A stretch of DNA of 64,000 bases, taken from NCBI RefSeq assembly GCF_024734895.1, contig NZ_CP091430.1, forward strand, positions 1,838,001 to 1,902,000, given 5' to 3'. The notes beneath the pieces are model-generated. The model saw only the letters and a program-made list of their open reading frames with translations, made no database searches and was not told where the DNA came from. The DNA is from Paenibacillus spongiae. Its GTDB lineage: Bacteria > Bacillota > Bacilli > Paenibacillales > Paenibacillaceae. The translations under genes and the position numbers were made by a program. This document shows positions 48,157 to 55,471 of this stretch, one piece after another (positions within the stretch are counted from its first letter, which is position 1; each line of letters starts with the position of its first letter).

Positions 48157-48501
48157 TTGCTTGATGAAGTGGCGAAGCTAGGAGAGGTTTCTGACAATCG
48201 AGTGGAAAAGGAACAAATCGGTTCAATAATCGGCAAAGTTACATCATTTTCAGGCAAGGAAGGCACATACTCAGGTAATTTTTCGAATCACTATCCGAAG
48301 GGCACTGAATATTACAATATCAAAGGCGTTGACAAAAATGAGGCAATTGCGATAAAGATAAAAGATGGGTCATTCATTAAAGCGAATTATGAGGGTGAAT
48401 ATGCCGGTTCCACATTTGATTGGGGAAAAGTTTTATGGTATATTGCCGGCTTATTCTTGCTAGTCCTTGTCATTCTCATTGTGAAAAATAATTGGAAATG
48501 A
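48157..48501 (+). pseudogene. Probable 5'-truncated membrane protein fragment
   Basis: An open frame runs from 48031, but its first part is the qox terminator read as protein. The believable part begins near VSDNRVEKEQIGSIIGKVTS and continues as a polar domain (YNIKGVDKNEAIAIKIKDG) and one C-terminal membrane segment (WYIAGLFLLVLVILIV) to 48501. No ATG is available. TTG 48157, GTG 48169 and GTG 48202 all have poor ribosome sites. The N-terminal signal or membrane segment expected of such a protein is missing. I take it for a remnant at the edge of the repeat-separated array. A short intact gene is possible. Confidence 0.4.
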
Positions 48502-48523
48502 AACTAATACAAAATGAAGGATC

Positions 48524-48599
48524 GTTGAGCTAACGAAGAACGATAGCTCAACAATAAACAACAGGCTGCCGCGACGGCCTTGTTGTTACGAACGGGCAG
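48524..48599 (+). repeat. Array repeat R1
   Basis: The stem GTTGAGCTA/TAGCTCAAC (48524-48532, 48544-48552) is followed by a terminator-like hairpin AACAACAGGC...GCCTTGTTGTT (48557-48587) and then TTACGAACGGGCAG, the start of a second stem. This is the same order as in the other copies. Confidence 0.65.
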
Positions 48600-48631
48600 T
48601 AGAGTCGGAGGGTGAATGTATTGTTTAAAAT

Positions 48632-48874
48632 GTGGAACTTTCTGTAAATTGCGGACGTCTAACTGTAGTGGATCGATTGTTTGATGCAGGACGGAGGGAT
48701 CAATTAGATATTGCCTTTGGCTTAATTTGTTTTTTCTTTATGTTGTTATTTTTATGTACAATACGAGCGATTATAAACAAGGATAACAGTAATCTGCTCA
48801 TTTTTATTACATCCCTTTTGTTTGGAGCTTTTTTATGGATAAGTCTTTTCATTTTTGTAAAGACACATCATTGA
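48632..48874 (+). CDS. Small two-segment membrane ORF, possibly frameshifted
   Basis: This 80-codon frame from GTG 48632 has no good ribosome site. Its last 55 residues are convincing as membrane protein (DIAFGLICFFFMLLFLCTI and IFITSLLFGAFLWISLFIF). In another frame ATG 48616, just after GGAGGGTG, begins MYCLKCGTFC, which looks like the start of a zinc ribbon and stops after 22 residues. The two parts could be one gene broken by a +1 shift. It lies between repeats R1 and R2 and is AT-rich. Confidence 0.4.
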   Translation: MELSVNCGRLTVVDRLFDAGRRDQLDIAFGLICFFFMLLFLCTIRAIINKDNSNLLIFITSLLFGAFLWISLFIFVKTHH

Positions 48875-48886
48875 TTTAGAGGGGGT

Positions 48887-48953
48887 ATTACGCTAACGGG
48901 AGACGTTAGCTCAACGAACAGGACGAACGGCATTCGGTTTAATGGCTGCCGTC
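48887..48953 (+). repeat. Array repeat R2
   Basis: TTACGCTAACGGGAGACGTTAGCTCAAC (split stem GCTAACG 48892-48898 with CGTTAGC 48904-48910) is followed by a second hairpin ACGGCA (48927-48932)/TGCCGT (48947-48952). It immediately precedes the next small ORF. Confidence 0.7.
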
Positions 48954-48963
48954 TCAATAGGAG

Positions 48964-49146
48964 GTGTTAAAAATCAATCTCAATCGTTATGTAGGAATCT
49001 GGATAATTATCTTATTAATTGAACTACTGTACTTTGCTAATTTAATTCATCAGGTTCATAACATAGAAGAAACTGCATTTATTATAGTGGTCATTGCAGT
49101 TACGCTTGTCGTTGGCTCTACTGTAATTAGCAATTCCAAAAAATAG
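48964..49146 (+). CDS. Small membrane protein of unknown function
   Basis: This 60-residue ORF encodes two hydrophobic segments (YVGIWIIILLIELLYFANLI and FIIVVIAVTLVVGSTVI). The GTG start overlaps the GGAGG site, so the true start is uncertain. It is AT-rich, lies between repeat copies, and has no recognised family. Confidence 0.45.
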   Translation: MLKINLNRYVGIWIIILLIELLYFANLIHQVHNIEETAFIIVVIAVTLVVGSTVISNSKK

Positions 49147-49227
49147 ACAAGGTTATCTTGTTGAACTACTATGAAAGAACGGACTAAATTTCATGCTCTG
49201 TGGTGCAGATCAAGGGATACATGGATG

Positions 49228-49239
49228 GCTAACGGGCAG
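49228..49239 (+). repeat. Array repeat R3 (degenerate)
   Basis: Only GCTAACGGGCAG is well preserved. A possible decayed upstream stem ends in TTGTTGAAC near 49160-49168. Confidence 0.4.
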
Positions 49240-49370
49240 AATTGTTTAATTTACCATCCTTCGTTAAATTAAATTTGTATTCAGTCAGGCCAGGACTGTG
49301 TACATTAGCAATCCATGAGAAACCGGACATGCTGTTGGATGATAAAATGTAGACATAAAGGAGGCTGCAT

Positions 49371-49454
49371 ATGGAACGTGTAATCTTGATGATGAATGTG
49401 CGAGAAAACCAGGGAGGAGAGTCAGTCGCATGGCAAAGATCGTTTTCGCATTGA
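49371..49454 (+). CDS. 27-codon leader ORF overlapping the DHFR-like gene
   Basis: ATG 49371 follows AAAGGAGG at good spacing and the frame runs 27 codons to a stop at 49454, overlapping the start of the next gene by 25 bases. The ribosome site of the next gene (AGGGAGGAG) lies inside it. It may couple translation, or be a remnant. No known peptide is recognised. Confidence 0.35.
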   Translation: MERVILMMNVRENQGGESVAWQRSFSH

Positions 49455-49966
49455 ACCAGTCTCTGGACGGATTCGTCGACCACGACCACACGGCATTTCA
49501 GCCCGACCCCGTGCTATTCCGTCATTTCATCGACGACGTGCGCGGCCTGGCGGGCAGCCTGTACGGGCGCCGCATGTACGAGACCATGCGGTATTGGGAC
49601 GGAGACCATTTTGAATGGGATGCGCCGGAACGGGAATACGCAGCGGCGTGGCAAAGCAAACCGAAGTGGGTGGTGTCGAGGACGTTAAAGTCCGTCGGTC
49701 CGAACGCTTCTCTGATCGAGGGCGACCTCGCAGCGGCCATACGTGGGCTGAAGGCTCAGCATGAAGGGGAGATTGAAGTTGCCGGGCCGGAGTTGGCCCA
49801 CAGTCTAACGGAGCTCGGTCTCGTAGATGAGTATCGACTCTATCTCCATCCAGTCGTGCTGGGTCACGGCAAGCCGTTCTTCGCCGGTCCGCGGCCGCCG
49901 CTGCGCCTCGTGGCAAGCGATCGAATTGGCGAGAAGGTAATCAGGTTGACCTACGTTCCAGCTTAG
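49430..49966 (+). CDS. Dihydrofolate reductase / RibD C-terminal family protein
   Basis: This 178-residue protein belongs to the DHFR-like RibD_C family of NADPH-linked reductases. It shows VFALNQSLDGFVDHDH at the start, YGRRMYETMRYWD, WVVSRTLKSV, IEVAGPELAHSLTELGLVDEY and HPVVLGHGKPFF. It is not a classical folate DHFR, and its substrate is unknown. The gene is GC-rich, unlike its AT-rich neighbours in the array, which suggests different origins for the array members. Confidence 0.82.
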   Translation: MAKIVFALNQSLDGFVDHDHTAFQPDPVLFRHFIDDVRGLAGSLYGRRMYETMRYWDGDHFEWDAPEREYAAAWQSKPKWVVSRTLKSVGPNASLIEGDLAAAIRGLKAQHEGEIEVAGPELAHSLTELGLVDEYRLYLHPVVLGHGKPFFAGPRPPLRLVASDRIGEKVIRLTYVPA

Positions 49967-49986
49967 TTGTGCGGTTGACCCAGCGG

Positions 49987-50050
49987 CCTAAAGGGCACGT
50001 TACTTTAATAGGGATTCTCCGGCTGTAGCGGCAGTCAGAGGATCCCTTAT
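49987..50050 (+). repeat. Array repeat R4a (diverged)
   Basis: CCTAAAGGGCACGTTAC is the diverged first stem. An imperfect hairpin AGGGATTCTCC...GAGGATCCCT with a T-rich end follows and probably terminates the DHFR-like gene. Confidence 0.5.
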
Positions 50051-50109
50051 TCTTTAAAATTTGTTCAGTTATGCGAAATGACATAGTTATTTATGGAATT
50101 GACGATTGA

Positions 50110-50190
50110 CCTAACGGGACACGTTAGTTCAACACCATGGAGCAGTCTGCACCTTGCAGCTGCTCCATTTTTCATTACGCTAACGGGCAG
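50110..50190 (+). repeat. Array repeat R4b
   Basis: CCTAACGGGACACGTTAGTTCAAC is followed by an ATGGAGCA/TGCTCCAT hairpin with TTTTT, then ATTACGCTAACGGGCAG. It is the most complete copy and lies alone, with no ORF between it and R4a. Confidence 0.7.
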
Positions 50191-50272
50191 CATGCGTAAC
50201 AAATCCCTTAGGGTCTACGTATAGGATGTAAATGGAAATTGTATAACTCCTTTGCTGACAGTGCCTAATTGA

Positions 50273-50884
50273 TTGAAAGAGGAAGTGGAGAACATTTATA
50301 GAGTAATAACGAAGAAGTGGAAAATAATGATGACAGTTTTTACTGCCCTGCTTATATTTGCGGTCTTTATTTGGTTTTCAAATACGACAGTTACCTACGA
50401 ATATGCAACAATTGTAGAGAAAACACCAAACTCAATTTCTTTAGAAAATGAAAGTGGGCGGAAAGCGAGCGTATCAACATCCTTGAATATTAGTGATTTG
50501 ATTGCAGTTGGAGAGAAGTATTGGGTTAAATATGAGAAAAAGAGATGGCAATCACCAAGCTTAATATCAATTGAGAAAGACATAGGAGATGCAGTTTTAA
50601 AGTCCGAGAAGTATTTTAGGCAATTTGAGGGGATAGAATCTGCTGTTTCTGCATTTGATGGCAAAAAGGACATAAAATTCAGGCTTATGGTTGATGGACA
50701 TCCTACAGAAGCTGAAGCATCCATTTTATTTAATCGCATATTGGACGTTATTGCTACGTATTCAAATCGTTCAGATGTTTGGGATTATTATAATGGGTAT
50801 TTTGATATAAAGAATTATGACCATGGTGTCATTTATGAAGGTACAAAGCTAATTGGAGAAGAGTTAGAAGTGCAGTCCAAGTAA
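50273..50884 (+). CDS. Hypothetical single-segment membrane protein
   Basis: I do not recognise this 203-residue protein. One membrane segment lies at about residues 19-34 (MMTVFTALLIFAVFIWF), followed by an outside or cytosolic domain of about 160 residues with a beta-rich start (YATIVEKTPNSISLENESG) and a mixed end. The start is uncertain: TTG 50273 has no clear ribosome site and GTG 50285 is close to AGAGGAA. The gene is strikingly AT-rich and sits between repeats R4b and R5. Confidence 0.6.
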   Translation: MKEEVENIYRVITKKWKIMMTVFTALLIFAVFIWFSNTTVTYEYATIVEKTPNSISLENESGRKASVSTSLNISDLIAVGEKYWVKYEKKRWQSPSLISIEKDIGDAVLKSEKYFRQFEGIESAVSAFDGKKDIKFRLMVDGHPTEAEASILFNRILDVIATYSNRSDVWDYYNGYFDIKNYDHGVIYEGTKLIGEELEVQSK

Positions 50885-50894
50885 AATTTCATTC

Positions 50895-50984
50895 CACTAA
50901 AGGGACACTATAGTTGAACGATCCAGGGAACAGATCGCCGCGGCAACTGCTCCTTTTTCATTAAGCAACGGGCAGGATAGTTCC
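50895..50984 (+). repeat. Array repeat R5
   Basis: CACTAAAGGGACACTATAGTTGAAC is followed by GATCCAGGGAACAGATCGCCGC..., CTGCTCCTTTTT and CATTAAGCAACGGGCAGGATAGTT. The central part is nearly identical to R6 (both contain GATCCAGGGA and CAGATCGCCGCGGCA). Confidence 0.7.
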
Positions 50985-51019
50985 AATAAGTGGTATTATT
51001 ATTTGTGAGGTGATTATTA

Positions 51020-51646
51020 ATGAGTTGGTTACAAGGTGGACCGTTTTTAGAACTTAGCTTTATATTTAATGAACCAACGAAAATTGAAAAAGTCATCTCT
51101 AAACTGAATAATACTAACGTTAAAATAGAAGTACACAACTCGCCAGAATATATACAGCAATTTTACGAGGGTTATCCTTATGATGAGGATGATCCCCACA
51201 GTGTGATGATCCATCGAATAGAAATCAATTTAACTGTCCACACAACCCGACAACGGAGAGCTTTACTGTTTGTTGAGAAAATAAGTTCGGAGTTATTATC
51301 ATTTTCAATTTGTTTTTTCGGAGCTAAAGATGATGCTCCAGAGTGGAATCAGCCAGGTATAAGAGATGATGAACTTGATGAGTTTATCTGTTTATTAATC
51401 TCACTCTATAGAGAGTTAAAGTTTAGCGTAGGTGGTTTAGCAATTGAAGAAGATATGAAAGGTTTGTTTGATGTTAATGTAGTTTGGCCAAATGAGAAAT
51501 ATCACTTAGCAAATCTTAATTTCAAGGATAACCTACAAAAGTTTCATGCCATTTTAATAGAGCAGTCATTAAAGGACAAATTACCTGATGAACACTACAC
51601 GCTAATTGATAATTCTTGTATGCTTTACCGAATCGCGTTACGCTAA
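51020..51646 (+). CDS. Hypothetical cytosolic protein
   Basis: This 208-residue soluble protein has no recognised family. ATG 51020 is well placed after GAGGTGAT. Acidic stretches (YPYDEDDPHS, GIRDDELDEF) and a mixed alpha/beta pattern are seen, with no membrane segment. Proteins of this look are often immunity-like or stress-related, but nothing here supports a specific call. The gene is AT-rich and lies between repeats R5 and R6. Confidence 0.65.
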   Translation: MSWLQGGPFLELSFIFNEPTKIEKVISKLNNTNVKIEVHNSPEYIQQFYEGYPYDEDDPHSVMIHRIEINLTVHTTRQRRALLFVEKISSELLSFSICFFGAKDDAPEWNQPGIRDDELDEFICLLISLYRELKFSVGGLAIEEDMKGLFDVNVVWPNEKYHLANLNFKDNLQKFHAILIEQSLKDKLPDEHYTLIDNSCMLYRIALR

Positions 51647-51766
51647 ACGGAGAACGTTAGTTGAACGATCCAGGGAGCAGATCGCCGCGGCAGATGCTCT
51701 TTTTTTCATTAAGCTAAACGGGGAACGATAGCTGAACAAGTAGACCGTCCGAGAGGGCGGTTTTTC
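51637..51766 (+). repeat. Array repeat R6 (double copy)
   Basis: The first unit has TTACGCTAAACGG...AACGTTAGTTGAAC and a GAGCAG/TGCTC hairpin with seven T. The second starts at once with AAGCTAAACGGGGAACGATAGCTGAAC and ends in an ACCGTCC/GGCGGT hairpin with TTTTT. Two tandem units without an ORF between them mark the right end of the array. Confidence 0.7.
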
Positions 51767-51802
51767 CTTTAGTTGAAAATCAAGATTAAGGTTTAACATA
51801 GC

Positions 51803-51859
51803 CCAAAAAAAGAAGAATGGCTGAACAAGCTCATTCAAGCTTGTTCAGCCATTCTTCTT
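51803..51859 (-). terminator. Minus-strand terminator of the HD-GYP gene: 22-bp perfect stem
   Basis: The arms 51810-51831 and 51838-51859 are exact reverse complements with a 6-base loop. The A run at 51805-51811 gives a T tract on the minus strand. Confidence 0.85.
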
Positions 51860-51883
51860 ATTCCTTGTTTATGTAAGTTCTAT

Positions 51884-52942
51884 TTACATATAGACCTGTT
51901 TCACCTCAAGGGAGTGGTCCACGGACAAATCGATGAAGTGCTCGTCGATCTGAACAAGCGGACGGAAGAACTCGGAAGGATGCGTCATAATGATCGTTCC
52001 GACTTCGCCGCTGTGGAGTTCTACCTTCTTGCCGATAAAGTTCGGGATCATATGCCGGATGAATGTATGCGTCGTAGTCGGACACAGCTCGGAGAAGCTC
52101 ATCCGGTACAGCTCGCGCAGGACGAAGAGCAGATCCCGCTTCTGCTGGTATACCCGGGAAGAAATCATGGCGCTGTAAACGTCGGCGACCGCGACGATCT
52201 TCGAGACGGGATGCATCTCATCGCCCGTAATCTGGTGCGGATAACCGGTTCCGTCGATCCGCTCATGATGCTGCAGAGCCACCGTGGCCGCGAGGGAATC
52301 TTCACCGAAGGAGGTTTGTATAATTTGATAGCCATCAATCGTGTGCCGCTTGATTAATTCGAATTCTTCCGGCGTAAGCCGATCCGGTTTATTCAAGATA
52401 TCGTCTTTAATCCGGCATTTGCCGATGTCGTGCAGAAATCCCGCCTGCCCATTCTTGACCGATTCTTCTTCACTATAGCCCAGCCAAGAAGATAAGTAGT
52501 ATGTAAGCATGCCTACTTGGACGGAATGCTGGTAGGTATAGTCATCCTTCGTATTGAGCAGGAGAAGCATCGAAACCACGTCGCGTTCCATCTTGAAGTT
52601 ATCGACAAGCGGTTGGAAGGTGGCCGAGACGTCATCCTCTGCAATGCGGCCGTTATGAAGCGCATCCAAAAACAGCTGCTCGCAGCCATGAATCACTTCT
52701 TGGTATATGGGTTCAATCGTCGGAAGCCACTTAGGACTTAAGCCCGATTCCAACGTGCGGTTTAAAGGGATATCGGATTGCCGCGTCTCGATATCCACAT
52801 AATCGATCTGGTGCTGGAGAAGAACTGAAATTTCTTTCGTGAATAACGTTGTTCCCTTCGATAATACATGTAATCCGTAGGAGTTGAACGCATCGTATAT
52901 CAGTTTGTCGCCATCTTTAATTTCTGTCACATGTATCTTCAT
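51884..52942 (-). CDS. HD-GYP domain cyclic-di-GMP phosphodiesterase-like protein
   Basis: This 352-residue protein has an N-terminal helper domain (residues 1-110) and an HD-GYP domain with FLHDIGKCRIKD, KRHTIDGYQII and ALQHHERIDGTGYPHQI, then VAVADVYSAMISSR. All metal-binding residues of the HD motif are visible. Such enzymes hydrolyse cyclic-di-GMP and affect motility or biofilm. No membrane segment or sensor domain is seen. It is similar in layout to the second HD-GYP gene at 59512. Confidence 0.88.
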   Translation of the reverse strand: MKIHVTEIKDGDKLIYDAFNSYGLHVLSKGTTLFTKEISVLLQHQIDYVDIETRQSDIPLNRTLESGLSPKWLPTIEPIYQEVIHGCEQLFLDALHNGRIAEDDVSATFQPLVDNFKMERDVVSMLLLLNTKDDYTYQHSVQVGMLTYYLSSWLGYSEEESVKNGQAGFLHDIGKCRIKDDILNKPDRLTPEEFELIKRHTIDGYQIIQTSFGEDSLAATVALQHHERIDGTGYPHQITGDEMHPVSKIVAVADVYSAMISSRVYQQKRDLLFVLRELYRMSFSELCPTTTHTFIRHMIPNFIGKKVELHSGEVGTIIMTHPSEFFRPLVQIDEHFIDLSVDHSLEVKQVYM

Positions 52943-53147
52943 GATCCACCTCGAACGTACTCATTCTCTCCGTTAATTAAGACTATGGTAGCAATAAATC
53001 GAAGAATTGGCAATAAGAGCAAATCGAAATAACGAGTATTATCATTATGGTATGAAAATAAATAGGCAGAAAGCACCGAGTTATAATAGACGAATTGATA
53101 GAATGACAGAATCCTTACCATTGAAAGAGCAGCGGTACGCACTTGGG

Positions 53148-54212
53148 TCAGCTGCCAAGAATCTCCGTATAAATGCGCCGGGCGGCGATTGAATCTTCCG
53201 TGCCTTGAATGAAGGCGCGGCCGTCAGGAAAAATAACGACCATATGCTGATCATCCCGATAGTAACGGAGGAGAAACGGGTTTCGTTCCACACGTCCGAT
53301 ACGCGATAACCGCTTCTCGAGCTCGGCTAATGAAATGACGAGTTCGCTTTGCGGCGTAATTTGGATCGTATTCCGGCCGCATAAGGAAACCGCAGCCGGT
53401 TCCAGCCGGTTATCTTCCAGGAAGGTGAATTTATGCTGCCCGCAGGCAGGACAATCGGCTTTCTTCGAGCCCTCTGTCTTAAGAGGCATCCAGCGATGCT
53501 GCCAGAGATCGATTTGGAATAGCGTTCCGTGAAGAGCGTCGCGATTGCCGCTCAACCATTTGATCGCTTCGGTGGCCTGCAGGGAAGCGATGATATCGAC
53601 AGCCGGCGATATAACGCCCGCTGTATCGCAGGTATCCACGGCGCCTGTCGCAGGCGGATTCGGGAAGAGGCAGCGGAAGCATGCCGTTTCTCCCGGGATA
53701 TAAGTCATTGTCATTCCGGAAGCGCCGATGACACCGCCGTAAATCCAAGGAATATGATGTTTTAGGCTATAATCGTTGATAAGATAGCGCACGGAGAAAT
53801 TATCCGAACCGTCGAGAATGAGATCGGCTCCGGCGAGCAGCGTGTCGGCATTGACCGGCGTCAGGTCGGCAACGGCGGATTCGATGCTTACCGAGCTGTT
53901 GATTGCGCGCAGGCGTGCGGCTGCCGCTTCCGCTTTCGGCAGCGCATCGCGAACATCCTCTTCGGTGTATAACACTTGGCGCTGGAGATTGCTAAGCTCA
54001 AGCACGTCGCGGTCGATAATCCGAACGCGCCCGACACCCGAACGGACGAGATGCTGCGCAATAACGGAACCTAGGGCGCCCATTCCGACAATGACGGCGC
54101 AACTGGAGGAGAGTCCGCGCTGCCCTTCCTGTCCGATGGGCGCGAACCGGGTTTGACGGGAATATCTGTCGTCCGCTCCAGCTCCTAGAGCCGAATGGGA
54201 GGAATGATACAA
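53148..54212 (-). CDS. moeB: MoeB/ThiF-type adenylyltransferase
   Basis: This 354-residue E1-like enzyme should adenylate the C-terminal Gly-Gly of MoaD (or ThiS) for sulfur transfer. It has the nucleotide-binding GMGALGS, RYSRQ at the start, LILDGSDNFSVRYLIND, the catalytic-Cys region VDTCDTAGV, and four zinc cysteines in CFRC and CPAC. The start is TTG 54212 behind a perfect AAGGAGGTG. A C-terminal extension of about 90 residues follows the zinc site. The nearby moaDE and moaA genes point to molybdopterin synthesis. Confidence 0.88.
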   Translation of the reverse strand: MYHSSHSALGAGADDRYSRQTRFAPIGQEGQRGLSSSCAVIVGMGALGSVIAQHLVRSGVGRVRIIDRDVLELSNLQRQVLYTEEDVRDALPKAEAAAARLRAINSSVSIESAVADLTPVNADTLLAGADLILDGSDNFSVRYLINDYSLKHHIPWIYGGVIGASGMTMTYIPGETACFRCLFPNPPATGAVDTCDTAGVISPAVDIIASLQATEAIKWLSGNRDALHGTLFQIDLWQHRWMPLKTEGSKKADCPACGQHKFTFLEDNRLEPAAVSLCGRNTIQITPQSELVISLAELEKRLSRIGRVERNPFLLRYYRDDQHMVVIFPDGRAFIQGTEDSIAARRIYTEILGS

Positions 54213-54223
54213 ACGTGCACCTC

Positions 54224-54520
54224 CTTAAAGTTTTGTGAAAATCATTCGCTTCCGAAGGAGTGAAAATGAGCAAATAACTGACTTCGGAAGGATATGCTTA
54301 AAGTTTTGTGAAATCATTCGCTTCCGAAGGAGCGAAAATGAGCAAAACTGACTTCGGAAGCATATGCTTAAAGTTTTGTGAAATCATTCGCTTTCGAAGG
54401 AGCGAAAACGAGCAAAACTGACTTCGGAAGCATACGCTTAAAGTTTTGTGAAATCATTCGCTTTCGAAGGAGCGAAAACGAGCAAAACTGACTTCGGAAG
54501 CATACGCTTAAAGTTTTGCC
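54224..54520. repeat. Tandem repeat: four units of about 70 bp plus a partial unit
   Basis: Units begin at 54224 (73 bp), 54297, 54367 and 54437 (70 bp each), with a partial fifth at 54507. All start CTTAAAGTTTTG. Each contains the inverted arms GCTTCCGAAG/CTTCGGAAGC (or GCTTTCGAAG) and AGTTTTG/CAAAACT, so every unit can fold. Diverged copies continue to about 54625. The array lies in the gap between moaDE and moeB. Confidence 0.9.
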
Positions 54521-54629
54521 GTTCCCGAAGAAAGCGGTACCCAGTCGTCTCGCTTCGAAAGGATAGACTCTAAGCTTCTGTTTATCCGCTCCCGAAGGAG
54601 GCCAGAATGAGGAGCTTGAGTCATGATCT

Positions 54630-55367
54630 TCATATAGCGGGTGGCGCCGCGGGATCCCAAGGGCCGAGCTGATGTCCTTTCCATTCGGACCCGTCGTCCC
54701 AAATTTCACGTTTCCAGATCGGTACGATTTGCTTCAATCTTTCGATCGCATAGCGGCTAGCTTCGTAGCAAGCCTCTCGATGAGGGGCGGATACCGCGAT
54801 GACGACGCTGATCTCGGCAATATCGACAACACCTATTCTGTGGGTGATCGCACATAAGGCGCCGGGCCACCGATCATCGATTTCATCTCCGATTTGACGG
54901 AGCGTCTTCATTGCCATTGGGATGTAGGCTTCATATTCGAGGCGTACGGTCCGCTTGCCGTGCGTCCACTCTCTCGTCGTGCCGGTGAAGGTAATCGCGG
55001 CCCCGTGACCGGGTACGATAACCTGTTCCGTAACGCCGGCAACGGATATCGGCTCTTCCGTAATCCGGTACCGGTTATCTTCGATCGTCCCGGCAGCATC
55101 GGCGGCGGGCTCCTCCCCTCCGGATACAGGCGGAAGCAAGGCGAGTTCATCTGCAGCGCGGATCAAGTCTTGATCGGCGGCATAAGCTTGATTGCAAGCC
55201 AAGAAGGAGACGCGAATAAGCGGCTCGTGCTGGGGATATGCGCGAATAAGCTCTTCTTTCAGGCCTGCTGCGGTTAATTGAACATGATCAAGCATTAACG
55301 TAAGCGCGGGTGTGCCGAACCGCTCGGCAAGACCGGCGAATAACTGCAATTTCCATTCGAATGTCAT
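54630..55367 (-). CDS. moaE: Fused molybdopterin synthase MoaD-MoaE
   Basis: This 245-residue protein joins both subunits of molybdopterin synthase. Residues 1-84 are MoaD, ending in LLPPVSGG, whose Gly83-Gly84 would carry the thiocarboxylate. Residues 100-245 are MoaE, with FTGTTREWTHGK, HRIGVVDIAEISVVIAVSAPHR and the active-site lysines in PIWKREIWDDGSEWKG. Because Gly-Gly is internal, the MoaD part must be cut free or act unusually. Related fusions such as mycobacterial MoaX are known. The start ATG follows GAGAGG. Confidence 0.88.
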   Translation of the reverse strand: MTFEWKLQLFAGLAERFGTPALTLMLDHVQLTAAGLKEELIRAYPQHEPLIRVSFLACNQAYAADQDLIRAADELALLPPVSGGEEPAADAAGTIEDNRYRITEEPISVAGVTEQVIVPGHGAAITFTGTTREWTHGKRTVRLEYEAYIPMAMKTLRQIGDEIDDRWPGALCAITHRIGVVDIAEISVVIAVSAPHREACYEASRYAIERLKQIVPIWKREIWDDGSEWKGHQLGPWDPAAPPAI

Positions 55368-55471
55368 CGTAAAGAACCTCTCAATTTGGCTCGTATTCGT
55401 GCTAATAGCATACCATAATATAACCGAAAATGTTATGCTGAAAGCAAAGACGTAAAGGGAGGGTGCAGCCC

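Noticed and set aside
48524..51766. Calling the array a true integron
   Set aside because: The repeat ends do not match RYYYAAC and GTTRRRY at all positions, and no tyrosine integrase is in the window. I keep only the cassette-like description.
54224..54520. CRISPR array
   Set aside because: The 70-bp units are contiguous with no unique spacers, and no cas genes are nearby.
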